A DNA stretch of 64,000 nucleotides from CAWBRT01 sp963832785 (GTDB lineage: Bacteria; Acidobacteriota; Terriglobia; Terriglobales; Acidobacteriaceae): positions 1,984,001 to 2,048,000 of the forward strand of contig CAWHVF010000005.1 in NCBI GenBank assembly GCA_963832785.1, given 5' to 3'. This document shows positions 17,433 through 27,794 of this stretch, in pieces (the stretch's first letter is position 1; every line of letters begins with the position of its first letter). A program made the translations under genes and the position numbers. The notes under the pieces are model-generated. The model searched no databases. It saw only the letters and a list, made by a program, of their open reading frames with translations, and was not told the origin of the DNA.

Positions 17433-18563
17433 TTGGAACTGGCACTTATTCGTTTCATCTTTGTGGCGTTGGTCGGTGTCGGCTGCTATTTTTTACGGCC
17501 GTTCGGTTTGCCTCATCCAGCCTACGATGTGATGGTGGGCGTGCTGCTGGGCTTAGCCGTCATAATGTTTGAGATCCGCTTGCGGGCCATGAGCCTGAAG
17601 CGGCTGATCGGCTCGGCCATCGGCAGCGTGCTGGGCATTGTGGGCGCCTACCTGTTCTGCGCCGTGTTGCGCTACAGCCTGCCCGAAGGCCACATGCTGG
17701 AGTTCCTCCAGCTATTCATCATCCTCATAATGTCCTACATCGGGCTGATCGTGGGCGCCAGCAAGGGCGATCTGCTGAATCTGTCGGCCCTGGGCGGAAT
17801 CTTCGGCGGCGAGAAGCAGATGCGGCGCAGCTACAAGATTCTGGATACCAGCGTCATCATCGACGGCCGCATAGCCGACATCGCCGAAACCGGGTTCCTC
17901 GACGGCGTGCTGACCATTCCCTCCTTCGTCCTGCGCGAGCTGCAACTGGTGGCGGACTCGGCCGATTCGCTCAAGCGCAACCGTGGCCGCCGCGGGCTGG
18001 ACATCCTGCAGCGCATCCAGAAGATCACCACCCTGCAAGTGCAAATCGTGGAGGACGATTTTCCCTCCATCCGCGAAGTCGACATGAAGCTGATCGAGCT
18101 GGCCAAGCTGTACGAGGGCAAGATCGTCACCAACGACTTCAACCTGAACAAGGTGGCGCAGTTGCATGGGGTGGCCGTGCTCAATATCAACGAGCTGGCC
18201 AACTCGCTCAAGCCTATCGTGCTGCCGGGCGAGATCATGAAGGTCTTCATCCTCAAGGAAGGCAAGGAGTACAACCAGGGCGTGGCCTACCTGGATGATG
18301 GCACCATGGTGGTGGTAGACAACGCGCGCAAGATGATCGGCAAGACCATCGACATCTCCGTCACCTCGGTCTTGCAGACCACCGCCGGAAAGATGATCTT
18401 CGGCAAGTATGACGAGCGCGGAATGGTCAGCATGGTGCGCCCGGAACCGCGCCCGCCCGACACCCGCAAGAGCAATCCGCAGCCTTCGCTGATGGCGGAG
18501 AACAGCGCCGGCTCGGCTTCTAACGCCGGCGGGCCAGCCAACGGAACCAACGAGCCGCGCTGA
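17433..18563 (+). CDS. Membrane-anchored PIN/TRAM-domain ribonuclease (YacL-like)
   Basis: Protein of 376 aa. Four N-terminal transmembrane helices (about residues 5-25, 32-50, 58-80, 92-112) are followed by a PIN nuclease domain ('YKILDTSVIIDGRIADI', with acidic residues continuing at 'KIVTNDFNLN') and a TRAM domain ('GVAYLDDGTMVVVDNARKMIG', in parts). The tail is Pro/Ser/Asn-rich. The start is a TTG at 17433 with GAGG 6-10 nt upstream. Such proteins are thought to cleave RNA at the membrane. gltX follows after 115 bp. Confidence 0.86.
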   Translation: MELALIRFIFVALVGVGCYFLRPFGLPHPAYDVMVGVLLGLAVIMFEIRLRAMSLKRLIGSAIGSVLGIVGAYLFCAVLRYSLPEGHMLEFLQLFIILIMSYIGLIVGASKGDLLNLSALGGIFGGEKQMRRSYKILDTSVIIDGRIADIAETGFLDGVLTIPSFVLRELQLVADSADSLKRNRGRRGLDILQRIQKITTLQVQIVEDDFPSIREVDMKLIELAKLYEGKIVTNDFNLNKVAQLHGVAVLNINELANSLKPIVLPGEIMKVFILKEGKEYNQGVAYLDDGTMVVVDNARKMIGKTIDISVTSVLQTTAGKMIFGKYDERGMVSMVRPEPRPPDTRKSNPQPSLMAENSAGSASNAGGPANGTNEPR

Positions 18564-18678
18564 TTCCTGGAATTCCATTTCCCACACCTGCCAAACGAAG
18601 GCAGAGGTGGGCACCTCGCATGACATCGGAATAAATCACCGCGGCAAGCCGCTACAATTGCCGCAGGAGGCCCGAGCT

Positions 18679-20166
18679 ATGGTCAGAGTCCGCTTCGCGC
18701 CCTCGCCCACCGGGTTCTTGCACGTGGGCAGCGCGCGAACCTTTCTTTTCAACTGGCTTTTTGCCCGCCATCACGGCGGCACGATGATTCTGCGCGTCGA
18801 CGACACTGACCTGGAGCGCAATACCGAGGCCTCGCTGAATTCCATCTTCGAGGGACTACGCTGGCTTGAGCTTCCCTGGGACGAAGAGTACAAGCAGTCG
18901 GAGCGGCTGGCGCTCTATCGCCAGGTTGCCGAAGCCATCTTTCACAAGGGACTCGCCTATCGCGACTTCACTCCGGCGCACGGCGAGGACAGTGAGAACT
19001 CCGCTGTGACGGCTGCGGGCGACTCCGGTAAAGGTGCCGCCTGGCTCTTCAACCCCGGAATGCGCGAGCTTTCGCGGGCGGAGAGCGACCGCCGGGCCGC
19101 CACCGGAGAGCCGTTTGCCCTGCGTTTTCGCGTGCCGCGCGAACAGGAGCGCGAGTTGCGCTTCACCGACGCCGTCTACGGCGAGCAGGCCAGATTAACC
19201 GCCGACATTGAGGATTTTGCCCTGCTGCGCAGCGACGGCACGCCGACCTACCAGTTGGCATCCTGCGCCGACGACGCCGACATGCGCATCAGTCACATAA
19301 TCCGCGGCCAGGACCATCTCTCCAACACCTTCAAGCACCTGCTGATCTTCGAGGCCGCGGGCGCCGCGCCGCCGCAGTTCGCGCACCTGCCGCTGCTGGT
19401 GGCGCCGGATGGCAGCAAGCTCTCCAAGCGCCGGCACGGAGCGGTGGTCAGCGTGACCACCTATCGCGATGCCGGCTTTCTGCCGGAGGCTTTCGTCAAT
19501 TTCCTGTGTCTGCTGGGCTGGTCGCCCAAAGACGACCGCGAGCACATGACTCGGCAGGAACTCGTCGACGCGTTTTCGCTGGCGGGCATCAACCGGGCGA
19601 ATGCCGTGATCAACTTCAAGGAACCGGCCGCTTCGCCGGAAGATACCTTCGATCCCAAGGCCCTGTGGCTGAACGCCGAGCACATCCGCGCGCTGAGCCT
19701 GGACGAGCTCAGCCGGCGGCTGTTGCCGGTGGTGCGCGCCGCCGGCTTCCGCGCCGAGCCGGAAAAGATGCTGCAGATCGCGCCGCTCATCCGCGAGCGC
19801 ATCCGGCTTTTGCAGGACGTGCTTACGGTGGCCGACTTCTTTTTCCTCGACCAGCTCCCACCCTACGACCGCGCCGAACTGGTTCCGCAAAAAGCCAACG
19901 CCGCCATGGCGTTGGAAATCCTGAAAAGGGCGCGCCAGATTTGCTCCTCTTTGGCGCGGGACGGCTTCCGGCACGAAGAGCTGGAGCAGAGGCTGCGGGC
20001 CGTCGCGCAGGAGATGGGAATCAAGGCCGGGCAGATGTTCCAGCCGATCCGGGTCGCCGTTTGCGGGCGCAGGAACGCCCCGCCGTTGTTCGAAACCATG
20101 GAGGTGCTGGGGCGGGACATCTGCCTGGAGCGCATCGAGCAGGCCATCGCCAAGCTGGAAGTGTAA
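18679..20166 (+). CDS. gltX: Glutamyl-tRNA synthetase
   Basis: Class I aminoacyl-tRNA synthetase of 495 aa that charges tRNA-Glu (possibly also tRNA-Gln, since no glnS is seen here). HIGH-type motif PSPTGFLHVGSAR (residues 8-20) and KLSKR (about 247-251) are intact, with a normal anticodon-binding C-terminal half. The ATG at 18679 has GGAGG 10 nt upstream; the open frame begins 72 bp earlier but that part contains a hairpin leader. Confidence 0.95.
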   Translation: MVRVRFAPSPTGFLHVGSARTFLFNWLFARHHGGTMILRVDDTDLERNTEASLNSIFEGLRWLELPWDEEYKQSERLALYRQVAEAIFHKGLAYRDFTPAHGEDSENSAVTAAGDSGKGAAWLFNPGMRELSRAESDRRAATGEPFALRFRVPREQERELRFTDAVYGEQARLTADIEDFALLRSDGTPTYQLASCADDADMRISHIIRGQDHLSNTFKHLLIFEAAGAAPPQFAHLPLLVAPDGSKLSKRRHGAVVSVTTYRDAGFLPEAFVNFLCLLGWSPKDDREHMTRQELVDAFSLAGINRANAVINFKEPAASPEDTFDPKALWLNAEHIRALSLDELSRRLLPVVRAAGFRAEPEKMLQIAPLIRERIRLLQDVLTVADFFFLDQLPPYDRAELVPQKANAAMALEILKRARQICSSLARDGFRHEELEQRLRAVAQEMGIKAGQMFQPIRVAVCGRRNAPPLFETMEVLGRDICLERIEQAIAKLEV

Positions 20167-20218
20167 AAGCAGCCGCTAAGGCTGGTTTAGGCGCGCTGGC
20201 CGCTCGTTGGATGGCGCC

Positions 20219-20918
20219 TTAGGGACCGGGCCGCGGCCTGACCACGTTAGGTTTGCCTTCGATGTGGAGAGAGAAGGCGTCCTTGGGCAGCTTCTGGTTG
20301 AGCTGTATTTCGGAGTACCGCGCCAGCCGGTAATCGCCGGAGGGCTCCTCGAATCTCTGCTGCACAGCCAGACCGCGGTTGGGATCGATCCAGAGGGTTA
20401 TGAGCGAGAAGGTGCCCCGCACCTTCTCGGACTTGGGCACCAACTCCAGCTTGTAGGCGTTGACGCCTGCCACCCGCTCGCTTCCGGCATAGCGAAGATT
20501 AAAGCTCCTGGCCAGCTCGTGGCCGCCGCCGCCAAAGCCCAGCACCAGGTAGGTCTGGAAGTCGGCCCGGTTCTTGCCGATATCGTATTCCGTCACCTGG
20601 TTGATATTGGGCTCATAGACCTGCACGAGCTCCGCCTTTGAACAGCACGTACTTGAGAACCGGCTGCTTGATGACGGCGGCCATCTCCACATCTTTTTTG
20701 ACGCGGCGAAAATACATCACGCCGGTCTGGTACTCGTGGCTGCTGACTACCCGCACGAACTGGTCCCAGGTGAAATCGGCTTGCAGCGTACTGAAGCCGG
20801 CGGCGCTCTTGTCCATCAAACGCAGAACGGTTTCCAGGTCGGCGGCGCGATTGGCCTGCGCCAGCGCGCAAAGATCAAGCGCCAGAAGGAAAACCACCAG
20901 AGTTGAGATTTTTTTCAT
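20219..20918 (-). pseudogene. lolA: LolA-type outer-membrane lipoprotein carrier, split by a one-base frameshift
   Basis: Signal peptide MKKISTLVVFLLALDLCALAQ begins at ATG 20916-20918. The N-terminal frame reads to 'KQPVLKYVLFKGG' and then into a stop. The downstream frame picks up the same protein with 'AELVQVYEPNINQVTEYDIG' and continues to 'LPKDAFSLHIEGKPNVV'. Deleting one G around 20636-20641 (AAAGGCGG) fuses them into a protein of about 232 aa with the LolA fold. LolA is normally essential in LolCDE organisms, so a base-calling error is likelier than true loss. The gene converges with gltX. Confidence 0.8.
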
Positions 20919-20953
20919 AAATTGGTGCACATCAGGCGGTCTTTCCGCCGAAA

Positions 20954-21081
20954 GGCAAGCGCCGCAGTTGCGCTTGCTGGGGTGGCTACCGGGGTCCCCG
21001 GCGAGCGCCGCTGTTGCGCTTGCTGGGGTGACTACCGGGGTCCCCGGCAAACGCCGTATTTGCGTTTGCTGGGGTAACTAT
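20954..21081. repeat. Three-copy 46-bp tandem repeat upstream of lolA
   Basis: Units begin at 20954, 21000 and 21046 (the last truncated). Each has a hairpin GCAAGCGC…GCGCTTGC followed by CTACCGGGGTCCCC. It fills the leader between the upstream small membrane-protein gene and lolA. There are no unique spacers, so it is not a CRISPR array. Confidence 0.8.
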
Positions 21082-21461
21082 CCGCCGAGTCCGCGCCTCA
21101 CCCAGACGTTGTAGGCGGTGACGTTTCCCTTTTTGTCCCTGACCTCTTCGTAGCGCAGGAGCTTGACCTCGCCGGCAATGGGCTCGATCACGCCCATCAG
21201 GCTGCGGCGAATCTGGTCCTCGGTTTTCCCCTCAACGGCGGCAGCGTCAATGTGGTACAAGTAGCTGTTGCTGCCGAGCGGCGTGACCTCCACCCCGCCA
21301 AGGTGGGCGCTGCGCTCGGCCGGCTTGTCATTGAAATTGATGAACAGCGGCGCCAGAAAGACGAACAGCAGAATCAGGGTCACCATGACGTCGTAGTGCA
21401 GACTTCCCCGAGGATAGGTCCACCACACGTAACCCTTTAGCGTTTTTGCCAGCGAATTCAT
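21078..21461 (-). CDS. Hypothetical single-pass membrane protein
   Basis: Protein of 127 aa from ATG 21459-21461. One strong membrane helix (about residues 27-45, VMVTLILLFVFLAPLFINF) is followed by a soluble domain ending VTAYNVWVRRGLGG. The topology resembles ExbD-like or small periplasmic proteins but no family is recognised. It is encoded upstream of lolA on the same strand, separated by the tandem repeat. Confidence 0.6.
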   Translation of the reverse strand: MNSLAKTLKGYVWWTYPRGSLHYDVMVTLILLFVFLAPLFINFNDKPAERSAHLGGVEVTPLGSNSYLYHIDAAAVEGKTEDQIRRSLMGVIEPIAGEVKLLRYEEVRDKKGNVTAYNVWVRRGLGG

Positions 21462-21510
21462 TTTGTATTTCAGTGTAACGGCAGAGTTCCTTGGCACGCA
21501 AGGTTGAGAA

Positions 21511-22248
21511 ATGACAGTTGCAGCTAACGGCCGGCGACAGCCCGGACCGGCAAAGGCCATGATCTCAGCGCGTAAAGCCGGGACCGCGCCGGTGGCTTCG
21601 TTTTCCGCCTCCAGCCTGCGGGCGCTGCCGGCGGAGTTTTTCAATCGTGATCCGCGAGAGGTCGGGCAGGAATTGCTGGGAAAGCTGCTGGTACGGCGCC
21701 GCGGAGCGGGGCTGCTGGTGGGCCGGGTGGTCGAAACCGAGGCCTACCTCGGCGCCTTCGATCCGGCTGCCCACGCCTACGCGGGAAAGACGGCGCGCAA
21801 CGCCGTGCTCTTCGGCCCGCCAGGCGTGGCTTACGTCTACCTGATCTATGGAAATCACTTTTGCCTGAACGTCTCGTGCCAGCCCGAGGGCGAGGCCGGA
21901 TGCGTGCTCTTCCGCGCCCTGGAGCCGGTGCATGGACTGGCAACCATGGCAAAACTACGTGCCCTGGCTCCGCCGGCCGCGAAAAAGGCGCTCGCGGCAG
22001 AGCATCCGGCGACGGCCAGCCGTCTGCGGCTGCTCTGCGGCGGCCCGGGACGGCTGACCCAGGCCCTGCAAATCACCCGGCAACGGCACAATGGCATGGC
22101 CTTGACCAGCGCCCGCTCCGAGCTGTTCCTGGCAGACGATGGCTTTCGCCCCAGCCGCATCGCTATTACGGTGAGAGTCGGCGTCAACAAGGCAGCCGAG
22201 TTGCCACTTCGCTACGTGATTGCCGGAAACCCGTTCGTGTCGCGGTAA
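21511..22248 (+). CDS. mpg: 3-methyladenine DNA glycosylase (AAG/MPG family)
   Basis: Monofunctional base-excision glycosylase of 245 aa that removes alkylated purines. Conserved segments are 'ELLGKLLVRR', 'GRVVETEAYLGAFDPAAHAY' and 'FGPPGVAYVYLIYGNHFCLN', the last two containing the catalytic Glu and the intercalating Tyr region. 'CGGPGRLTQALQI' is also typical. The N-terminal 30-45 residues are non-conserved. It diverges from the small membrane gene with a 49-bp gap. A second, unrelated alkylbase glycosylase (HhH type) is at 57.5 kb. Confidence 0.9.
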   Translation: MTVAANGRRQPGPAKAMISARKAGTAPVASFSASSLRALPAEFFNRDPREVGQELLGKLLVRRRGAGLLVGRVVETEAYLGAFDPAAHAYAGKTARNAVLFGPPGVAYVYLIYGNHFCLNVSCQPEGEAGCVLFRALEPVHGLATMAKLRALAPPAAKKALAAEHPATASRLRLLCGGPGRLTQALQITRQRHNGMALTSARSELFLADDGFRPSRIAITVRVGVNKAAELPLRYVIAGNPFVSR

Positions 22249-22253
22249 GAGCT

Positions 22254-22447
22254 TAAACCACAGAGGACACAGAGGGGCACAGAGACGAGTAGTTGAAGCT
22301 AGTAGGTAGATACCGATGTTCAACACCGAAGCCGGCGGACTCCAGGCGGCGCGGGCGATTTATGCCCCGGCAAGTACCATCGCTAAGAGACAGGACGGAA
22401 CACCTCTCTACTCTTGCCTCTGTGCCCTCTGTGTCCTCTGTGGTTTA
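22254..22447. repeat. Long inverted repeat TAAACCACAGAGGACACAGAGG…
   Basis: A 31-nt arm (22254-22284) and its 30-nt reverse complement (22418-22447) enclose 133 bp. They differ by one C. The right arm supplies the stop codon of panC. A single arm of the same family appears at 58159-58177. Confidence 0.8.
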
Positions 22448-23293
22448 GAGCGCTGGCAGCAAAATGTTGTCGATAAGCCTGGTGTTGCCGACGTAGCAGG
22501 CCACGGCTACCAGGGCTGGGCGGGTGAGGTCGGGCAGGGGATCGAGGGTATCCGGATCGACGATTTCGACGTAATCGGCGCGCACTGCCGGCTCGACGGC
22601 GATCACCAGCCGCGCCGCTTCGATCAGCTTGCGCGGGTCGCGCTCGCCCGCCTGGGCCAAGCCCTGCACGCGGCAAAGCGCGCGCTGCAGGCAGAGCGCC
22701 TGCTTGCGCTCGTCGGCGGAGAGATAGACGTTGCGCGAAGACATCGCCAGGCTATCGGCTTCGCGCACGATGGGGCAGGCAACGATCTCGATGTCCATGT
22801 TCAGATCGCGTGTCATCTGGCGCAGCACGGCCAACTGGGCGGCGTCCTTTTGTCCGAAGTAGGCGCGGTGCGGGCGCGCGATTTCGAACAGCTTGGCTAC
22901 TACCGTGGTGACGCCGCGGAAGTGACCGGGGCGGCTCTTGCCGTCCAGCTTCTCGCTCAGCCCCTCGACGTGGACCACCGTGCTCGCCCCCGGCGGATAC
23001 ATCTGCTCCCTGGCGGGGGCGAACAGCAATTCGACGCCCTCGGCGCGCAGCTTGCGGCAATCCTCCTCGAAGGTGCGTGGGTACCGCGAAAAATCTTCGC
23101 TGGGTCCGAACTGCAGCGGATTGACGAATATGGTGGCGGCCACCGTGTCGCCGGCCGCCCGCGACGCCGTGACCAGCGAGATGTGGCCGGCGTGCAGCGC
23201 CCCCATGGTCGGAACCAGGCCTAGCGTTTTGCCATCCTGGCGAAGCTCGCGGCAGGCCTGCTGCATGGCCGCCACCTCTTCGATTATGCGCAT
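22445..23293 (-). CDS. panC: Pantothenate synthetase
   Basis: Joins pantoate and beta-alanine with ATP. Protein of 282 aa. HIGH-like segment 'TMGALHAGHISLV' (about 30-42), 'GHFRGVTTVVAKLF' and the KMSKS-like 'LAMSSRNVYLS' are all present. It is the last gene of a panB-orf-panC operon. Its final codons overlap the right arm of the inverted repeat at 22254-22447. Confidence 0.95.
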   Translation of the reverse strand: MRIIEEVAAMQQACRELRQDGKTLGLVPTMGALHAGHISLVTASRAAGDTVAATIFVNPLQFGPSEDFSRYPRTFEEDCRKLRAEGVELLFAPAREQMYPPGASTVVHVEGLSEKLDGKSRPGHFRGVTTVVAKLFEIARPHRAYFGQKDAAQLAVLRQMTRDLNMDIEIVACPIVREADSLAMSSRNVYLSADERKQALCLQRALCRVQGLAQAGERDPRKLIEAARLVIAVEPAVRADYVEIVDPDTLDPLPDLTRPALVAVACYVGNTRLIDNILLPAL

Positions 23294-23332
23294 TGCGCCG
23301 CCTCCCGCGCGGCCCGGCGAATTATCTCGCGT

Positions 23333-24022
23333 TCATTGCGCCGGAATCTCGCGCCAGCTCCTCAGCAGATGATCGAAGACCGGCTGCAGGCGTTTAAGTT
23401 CGGCGGGAGCGCACCGCAAAGCCATGCTGTAGATGACTTCGTCAGCGTCGACGAAAGCGACCACCTCGGTGGCCGCCGGCTTGCCCGGTTCCTGGACTTC
23501 GGCTGTGACCACCTGCGCCGGATGTCCGCCTATGAAAGCGTTTCTGCGCCGGGTGGTGTGGATTGTGCCTCCGGGCGGTGGCGAAAGCACGCGACCGATC
23601 AACGCATCCAGATCGGGACGCTCGCTTCCGGCGGCCGGCTCGGGCAGCTCCAGGGCCGCGGCCGTGATCTGGTTCCACTCCTGCCGCGGACGCCGCACCG
23701 ACGGCTCGGCTACCACCACGCCGGCCCCGCCAAAGATCGTCCCCAGGTTGGTCCACTTGGCCGGATACTCGAAACAGAAACCAGCGTCTTTCAGACAGTA
23801 GCGCGTCCAGGGCCGGGGCATCGCCTGGGCCGAAGAAGAACTCTTGTTGCCGGTGGGTGGCTTGGCCCCAGGCGCGCCGCCCACTTGCGCCTGTAAGCCG
23901 CAGGAGAGCACCAGCAGGCAAGCGCAGACAGCCCAAAATCCGGCAGGAAATGTGCTTTCCCTCCCACATCTGCCCACTGCCGGCAGATGTGGGGCACCCA
24001 GCCTAATGCTGCTTCTGCTCAT
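23333..24022 (-). CDS. Hypothetical secreted protein between panB and panC
   Basis: Protein of 229 aa with a signal-like segment (about 27-45, FWAVCACLLVLSCGLQAQ) that could be a lipobox-free signal peptide. The mature part begins 'RYCLKDAGFCFEYPAKWTNLG', which resembles PsbP/DUF1795-type beta-sheet proteins. The ATG overlaps the panB stop as ATGA, implying translational coupling. No role in pantothenate synthesis is evident. Confidence 0.65.
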   Translation of the reverse strand: MSRSSIRLGAPHLPAVGRCGRESTFPAGFWAVCACLLVLSCGLQAQVGGAPGAKPPTGNKSSSSAQAMPRPWTRYCLKDAGFCFEYPAKWTNLGTIFGGAGVVVAEPSVRRPRQEWNQITAAALELPEPAAGSERPDLDALIGRVLSPPPGGTIHTTRRRNAFIGGHPAQVVTAEVQEPGKPAATEVVAFVDADEVIYSMALRCAPAELKRLQPVFDHLLRSWREIPAQ

Positions 24023-24903
24023 TTCCGCGCCGCACGCCTGGAGGTCACTATCTGCAGCGCCTCCTGGGTCTCCTGCGGCAGGTGATAGCTTTCGCTGTCC
24101 GCCGGAAAGGCGCCCGAGCGGATGTCCGCGCAGTATTCCTTGACCGCGTCGCGGATGAGCGCGCCGGCGTCGGCATAATGGCGGACGAACTTAGGCGTGG
24201 GTCCGAAGCTGAGGTTCACCAGGTCGTGAAAGACCAGGATTTGGCCGTCGCATTCCGGTCCGGCGCCGATGCCGATGGTGGGAGTATGCACCTCGCGGGT
24301 GATCATGGCCGCCACCTCGCGCGGGATTCCCTCCAGCACCAGCAGGCATACCCCGGCCCGGTCAAGCTCGACCGCGTCGCGCATCAACTGCTCGACGGCC
24401 TTCAGGGTCTTGCCCTGCACCTTGTAGCCGCCCATCTTGTGCACCGATTGCGGGGTCAGGCCGATGTGCCCGCAGACGGGAATCTCGGCGTCCAGGATTT
24501 TGTTGATCAAATCGAGGCGCTTCTCGCCGCCCTCGATCTTGATGGCCTCCGCCCCGGCTTCCTTGACGAAGCGCGTGGCATGGGCCAAGCCCTCATGGCA
24601 ACTGACGTGATAGGAGCCGAAGGGCATGTCGGCGATGAGGAAAGCCCGTTTAACCCCGCGGCGCACGGCTTTGGTGTGATGGATCATCTCATCCACCGTG
24701 ACCGGCAGGGTATTGTCGTAGCCAAGCATGGCCTGGGCCAGGGAGTCGCCCACCAGGATCACGTCCATGCCGGCTTCGTCGACCAGCCGGGCGATGGCAT
24801 AGTCATAGGCGGTCAGGGCGGTGATGCGCTCGCCGCTCTGCTTTTTTTCAGTTAAGGTTTGGGTTGTGATTTTGCCGCGGAAATCGCCATTCGTGATGCT
24901 CAC
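24019..24903 (-). CDS. panB: 3-methyl-2-oxobutanoate hydroxymethyltransferase
   Basis: First committed step to pantothenate, using methylene-tetrahydrofolate. Protein of 294 aa from GTG 24901-24903, chosen because GGAGG is 4 nt upstream (the ATG at 24927 is out of register with it). TIM-barrel motifs 'ALTAYDYAIARLVDEAG', 'VGDSLAQAMLGYDNTLPVT' and 'IEGGE' plus 'GIGAGPECDGQILV' are intact. Confidence 0.94.
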   Translation of the reverse strand: MSITNGDFRGKITTQTLTEKKQSGERITALTAYDYAIARLVDEAGMDVILVGDSLAQAMLGYDNTLPVTVDEMIHHTKAVRRGVKRAFLIADMPFGSYHVSCHEGLAHATRFVKEAGAEAIKIEGGEKRLDLINKILDAEIPVCGHIGLTPQSVHKMGGYKVQGKTLKAVEQLMRDAVELDRAGVCLLVLEGIPREVAAMITREVHTPTIGIGAGPECDGQILVFHDLVNLSFGPTPKFVRHYADAGALIRDAVKEYCADIRSGAFPADSESYHLPQETQEALQIVTSRRAARK

Positions 24904-25279
24904 GTTGCCTCCAGTGCAGCTCCGCATCGAAGCCCAACGAGCGCCCTATGCACTTGCGGGCTGGAATCCACGGATGCCGCCTGCTGTGTCCCGTCGTAGC
25001 CCACCTGTGCTCTGATTACTCAGGGGGTGGACACTGCAGCATTGTAGCCGGGAGGAAATCGCCGCGCAAGAAGGCGGGCGGCAACTTGGGGCGGGGTTGC
25101 ACAACCACCGTTTTCCATTTTCAATTCGCCGGCCTGAAGCATCGTTTTCAGGTCTGCCGGACACACCGGCCTTGGTTTTTCAGCCAACCGTGGTTTTCCA
25201 CACTGGGCGAAAAATCGGGTCCCGATCTCCTGGCTCTTAGGTGTTTATTCTGATTTCTAAACGTAAGCACAGATAGAGA
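24904..25279. other. Intergenic region, panB leader
   Basis: No supported gene. A perfect palindrome ATCGGGTCCCGAT at 25213-25225 is the only structured site noticed; no T-run follows it. Confidence 0.3.
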
Positions 25280-25492
25280 ATGGCAGCCATGCTGGCAGAG
25301 ATGAATCGCTTCATCGAGGCGCACGACCGTTATCTGGCATTGGACAAGGCCCGGCTGGATTGCACGACCCCGCAGCAGAAAGAATTGATGCACATCGAAA
25401 TCCTGCGCGCGTATCTGGAGGTGCAGTACCGGGCCAACAGGATCGCCGGCCTGCAGTATGCCGACGGCATGGACTTCGCCGACATGCACTGA
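25280..25492 (+). CDS. Small hypothetical protein (70 aa)
   Basis: Helical, acidic protein ('MLAEMNRFIEAHDRYLALDK') without a recognised family. The coding frame has codon use like its neighbours and ends 54 bp before a bidirectional terminator. A second ATG at codon 4 is possible. It may be a small adaptor. Confidence 0.45.
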   Translation: MAAMLAEMNRFIEAHDRYLALDKARLDCTTPQQKELMHIEILRAYLEVQYRANRIAGLQYADGMDFADMH

Positions 25493-25546
25493 TTCGTACC
25501 GAGACAAAAGTCCGCATCTGCCGCGCAGATGTGGTGCGCTGGCGAA

Positions 25547-25578
25547 GAAAAAGGCCGTGCCATAGCGCGGCCCGTTTT
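25547..25578. terminator. Bidirectional rho-independent terminator
   Basis: AAAAAGGCCGTGC…GCGCGGCCCGTTTT: GC-rich stem flanked by A-run and T-run, between two convergent genes (the 70-aa gene and thiC). Confidence 0.7.
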
Positions 25579-25596
25579 GTGCCTATTTTCGTCGTC

Positions 25597-27081
<1,485 letters not shown>

Positions 27082-27264
27082 AACCTGAACCTCTCCTGGG
27101 TAAACTCCAGATTATACGCTGGCGCAAGACTGGTCCAGCCACCTTCGAGTCTCACCTGGCCGCCATCTCCGGCCGGCCGGCGACCGCCCACCAGTGGGGC
27201 AAAAGGGCATCTCCCAAGCTTTTTTGGGAGCCTGCCGCACAGTTTCAGCATCTTCTCTTTAGAT

Positions 27265-27723
27265 ATGGCTTTTCGCCGCAAGTACGTCCAGTTCGGGGCG
27301 GTTATAGCGATCATTGTGCTCAGTCTCGGCTACCTGGCCTACACCGGAGCGCAGGAGAGCAAAAGCTACTACGTCACCATCAAGGAATTGAACGCCATGG
27401 GCGACGGCGCCTACAGCAAGCGCCTGCGGGTGGCGGGAAACGTCGAGCCTGGTTCCATCAGGCGCCAGGGGACGCACGTAGAGTTTTCCTTGCGCGAACA
27501 GGATCGGCTGCTGCCGGTGGTCTACCAGGGCATGGAAGCTCCGCCGGACACCTTCAAGGACGATGCCCAGGCGCTGGCCGAAGGCAACTTTGGCCGCGAC
27601 GGGGTCTTCCACGCCAACAAGTTGCAGGCCAAGTGCGCTTCCAAGTACGCGCCCAAGCAAGATACGGCCGCTCCCGCGCCTGCGCAGAAAGCCCAGGCTG
27701 GCGCGGCCAGCTATTCGCGGTGA
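27265..27723 (+). CDS. ccmE: Cytochrome c maturation heme chaperone CcmE, CxxxY variant
   Basis: Protein of 152 aa: an N-terminal membrane anchor (about 8-27), then an OB-fold periplasmic domain. At the heme-attachment site, where classical CcmE has His in HxxxY, this protein reads 'KLQAKCASKY', with C124 and Y128. This is the CxxxY variant known from Desulfovibrio and archaea, where heme is thought to be held by Cys. It is the first gene of ccmE-A-B-C-D. Confidence 0.9.
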   Translation: MAFRRKYVQFGAVIAIIVLSLGYLAYTGAQESKSYYVTIKELNAMGDGAYSKRLRVAGNVEPGSIRRQGTHVEFSLREQDRLLPVVYQGMEAPPDTFKDDAQALAEGNFGRDGVFHANKLQAKCASKYAPKQDTAAPAPAQKAQAGAASYSR

Positions 27724-27794
27724 ACATTCCAGCGCCAAAGCCGTCCGGCGTGCCGGCGGAGGTCAAAACGGCATCTTCTGCGAAGTCCACTATT

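Noticed and set aside
20954..21081. CRISPR array
   Set aside because: Only three directly abutting units without unique spacers and no cas genes.
27082..27264. TPP riboswitch in the thiC leader
   Set aside because: The CUGAGA…ACCCUUUGAACCUGAU consensus was not found; only an unrelated CTCCCAA…TTGGGAG hairpin is present.
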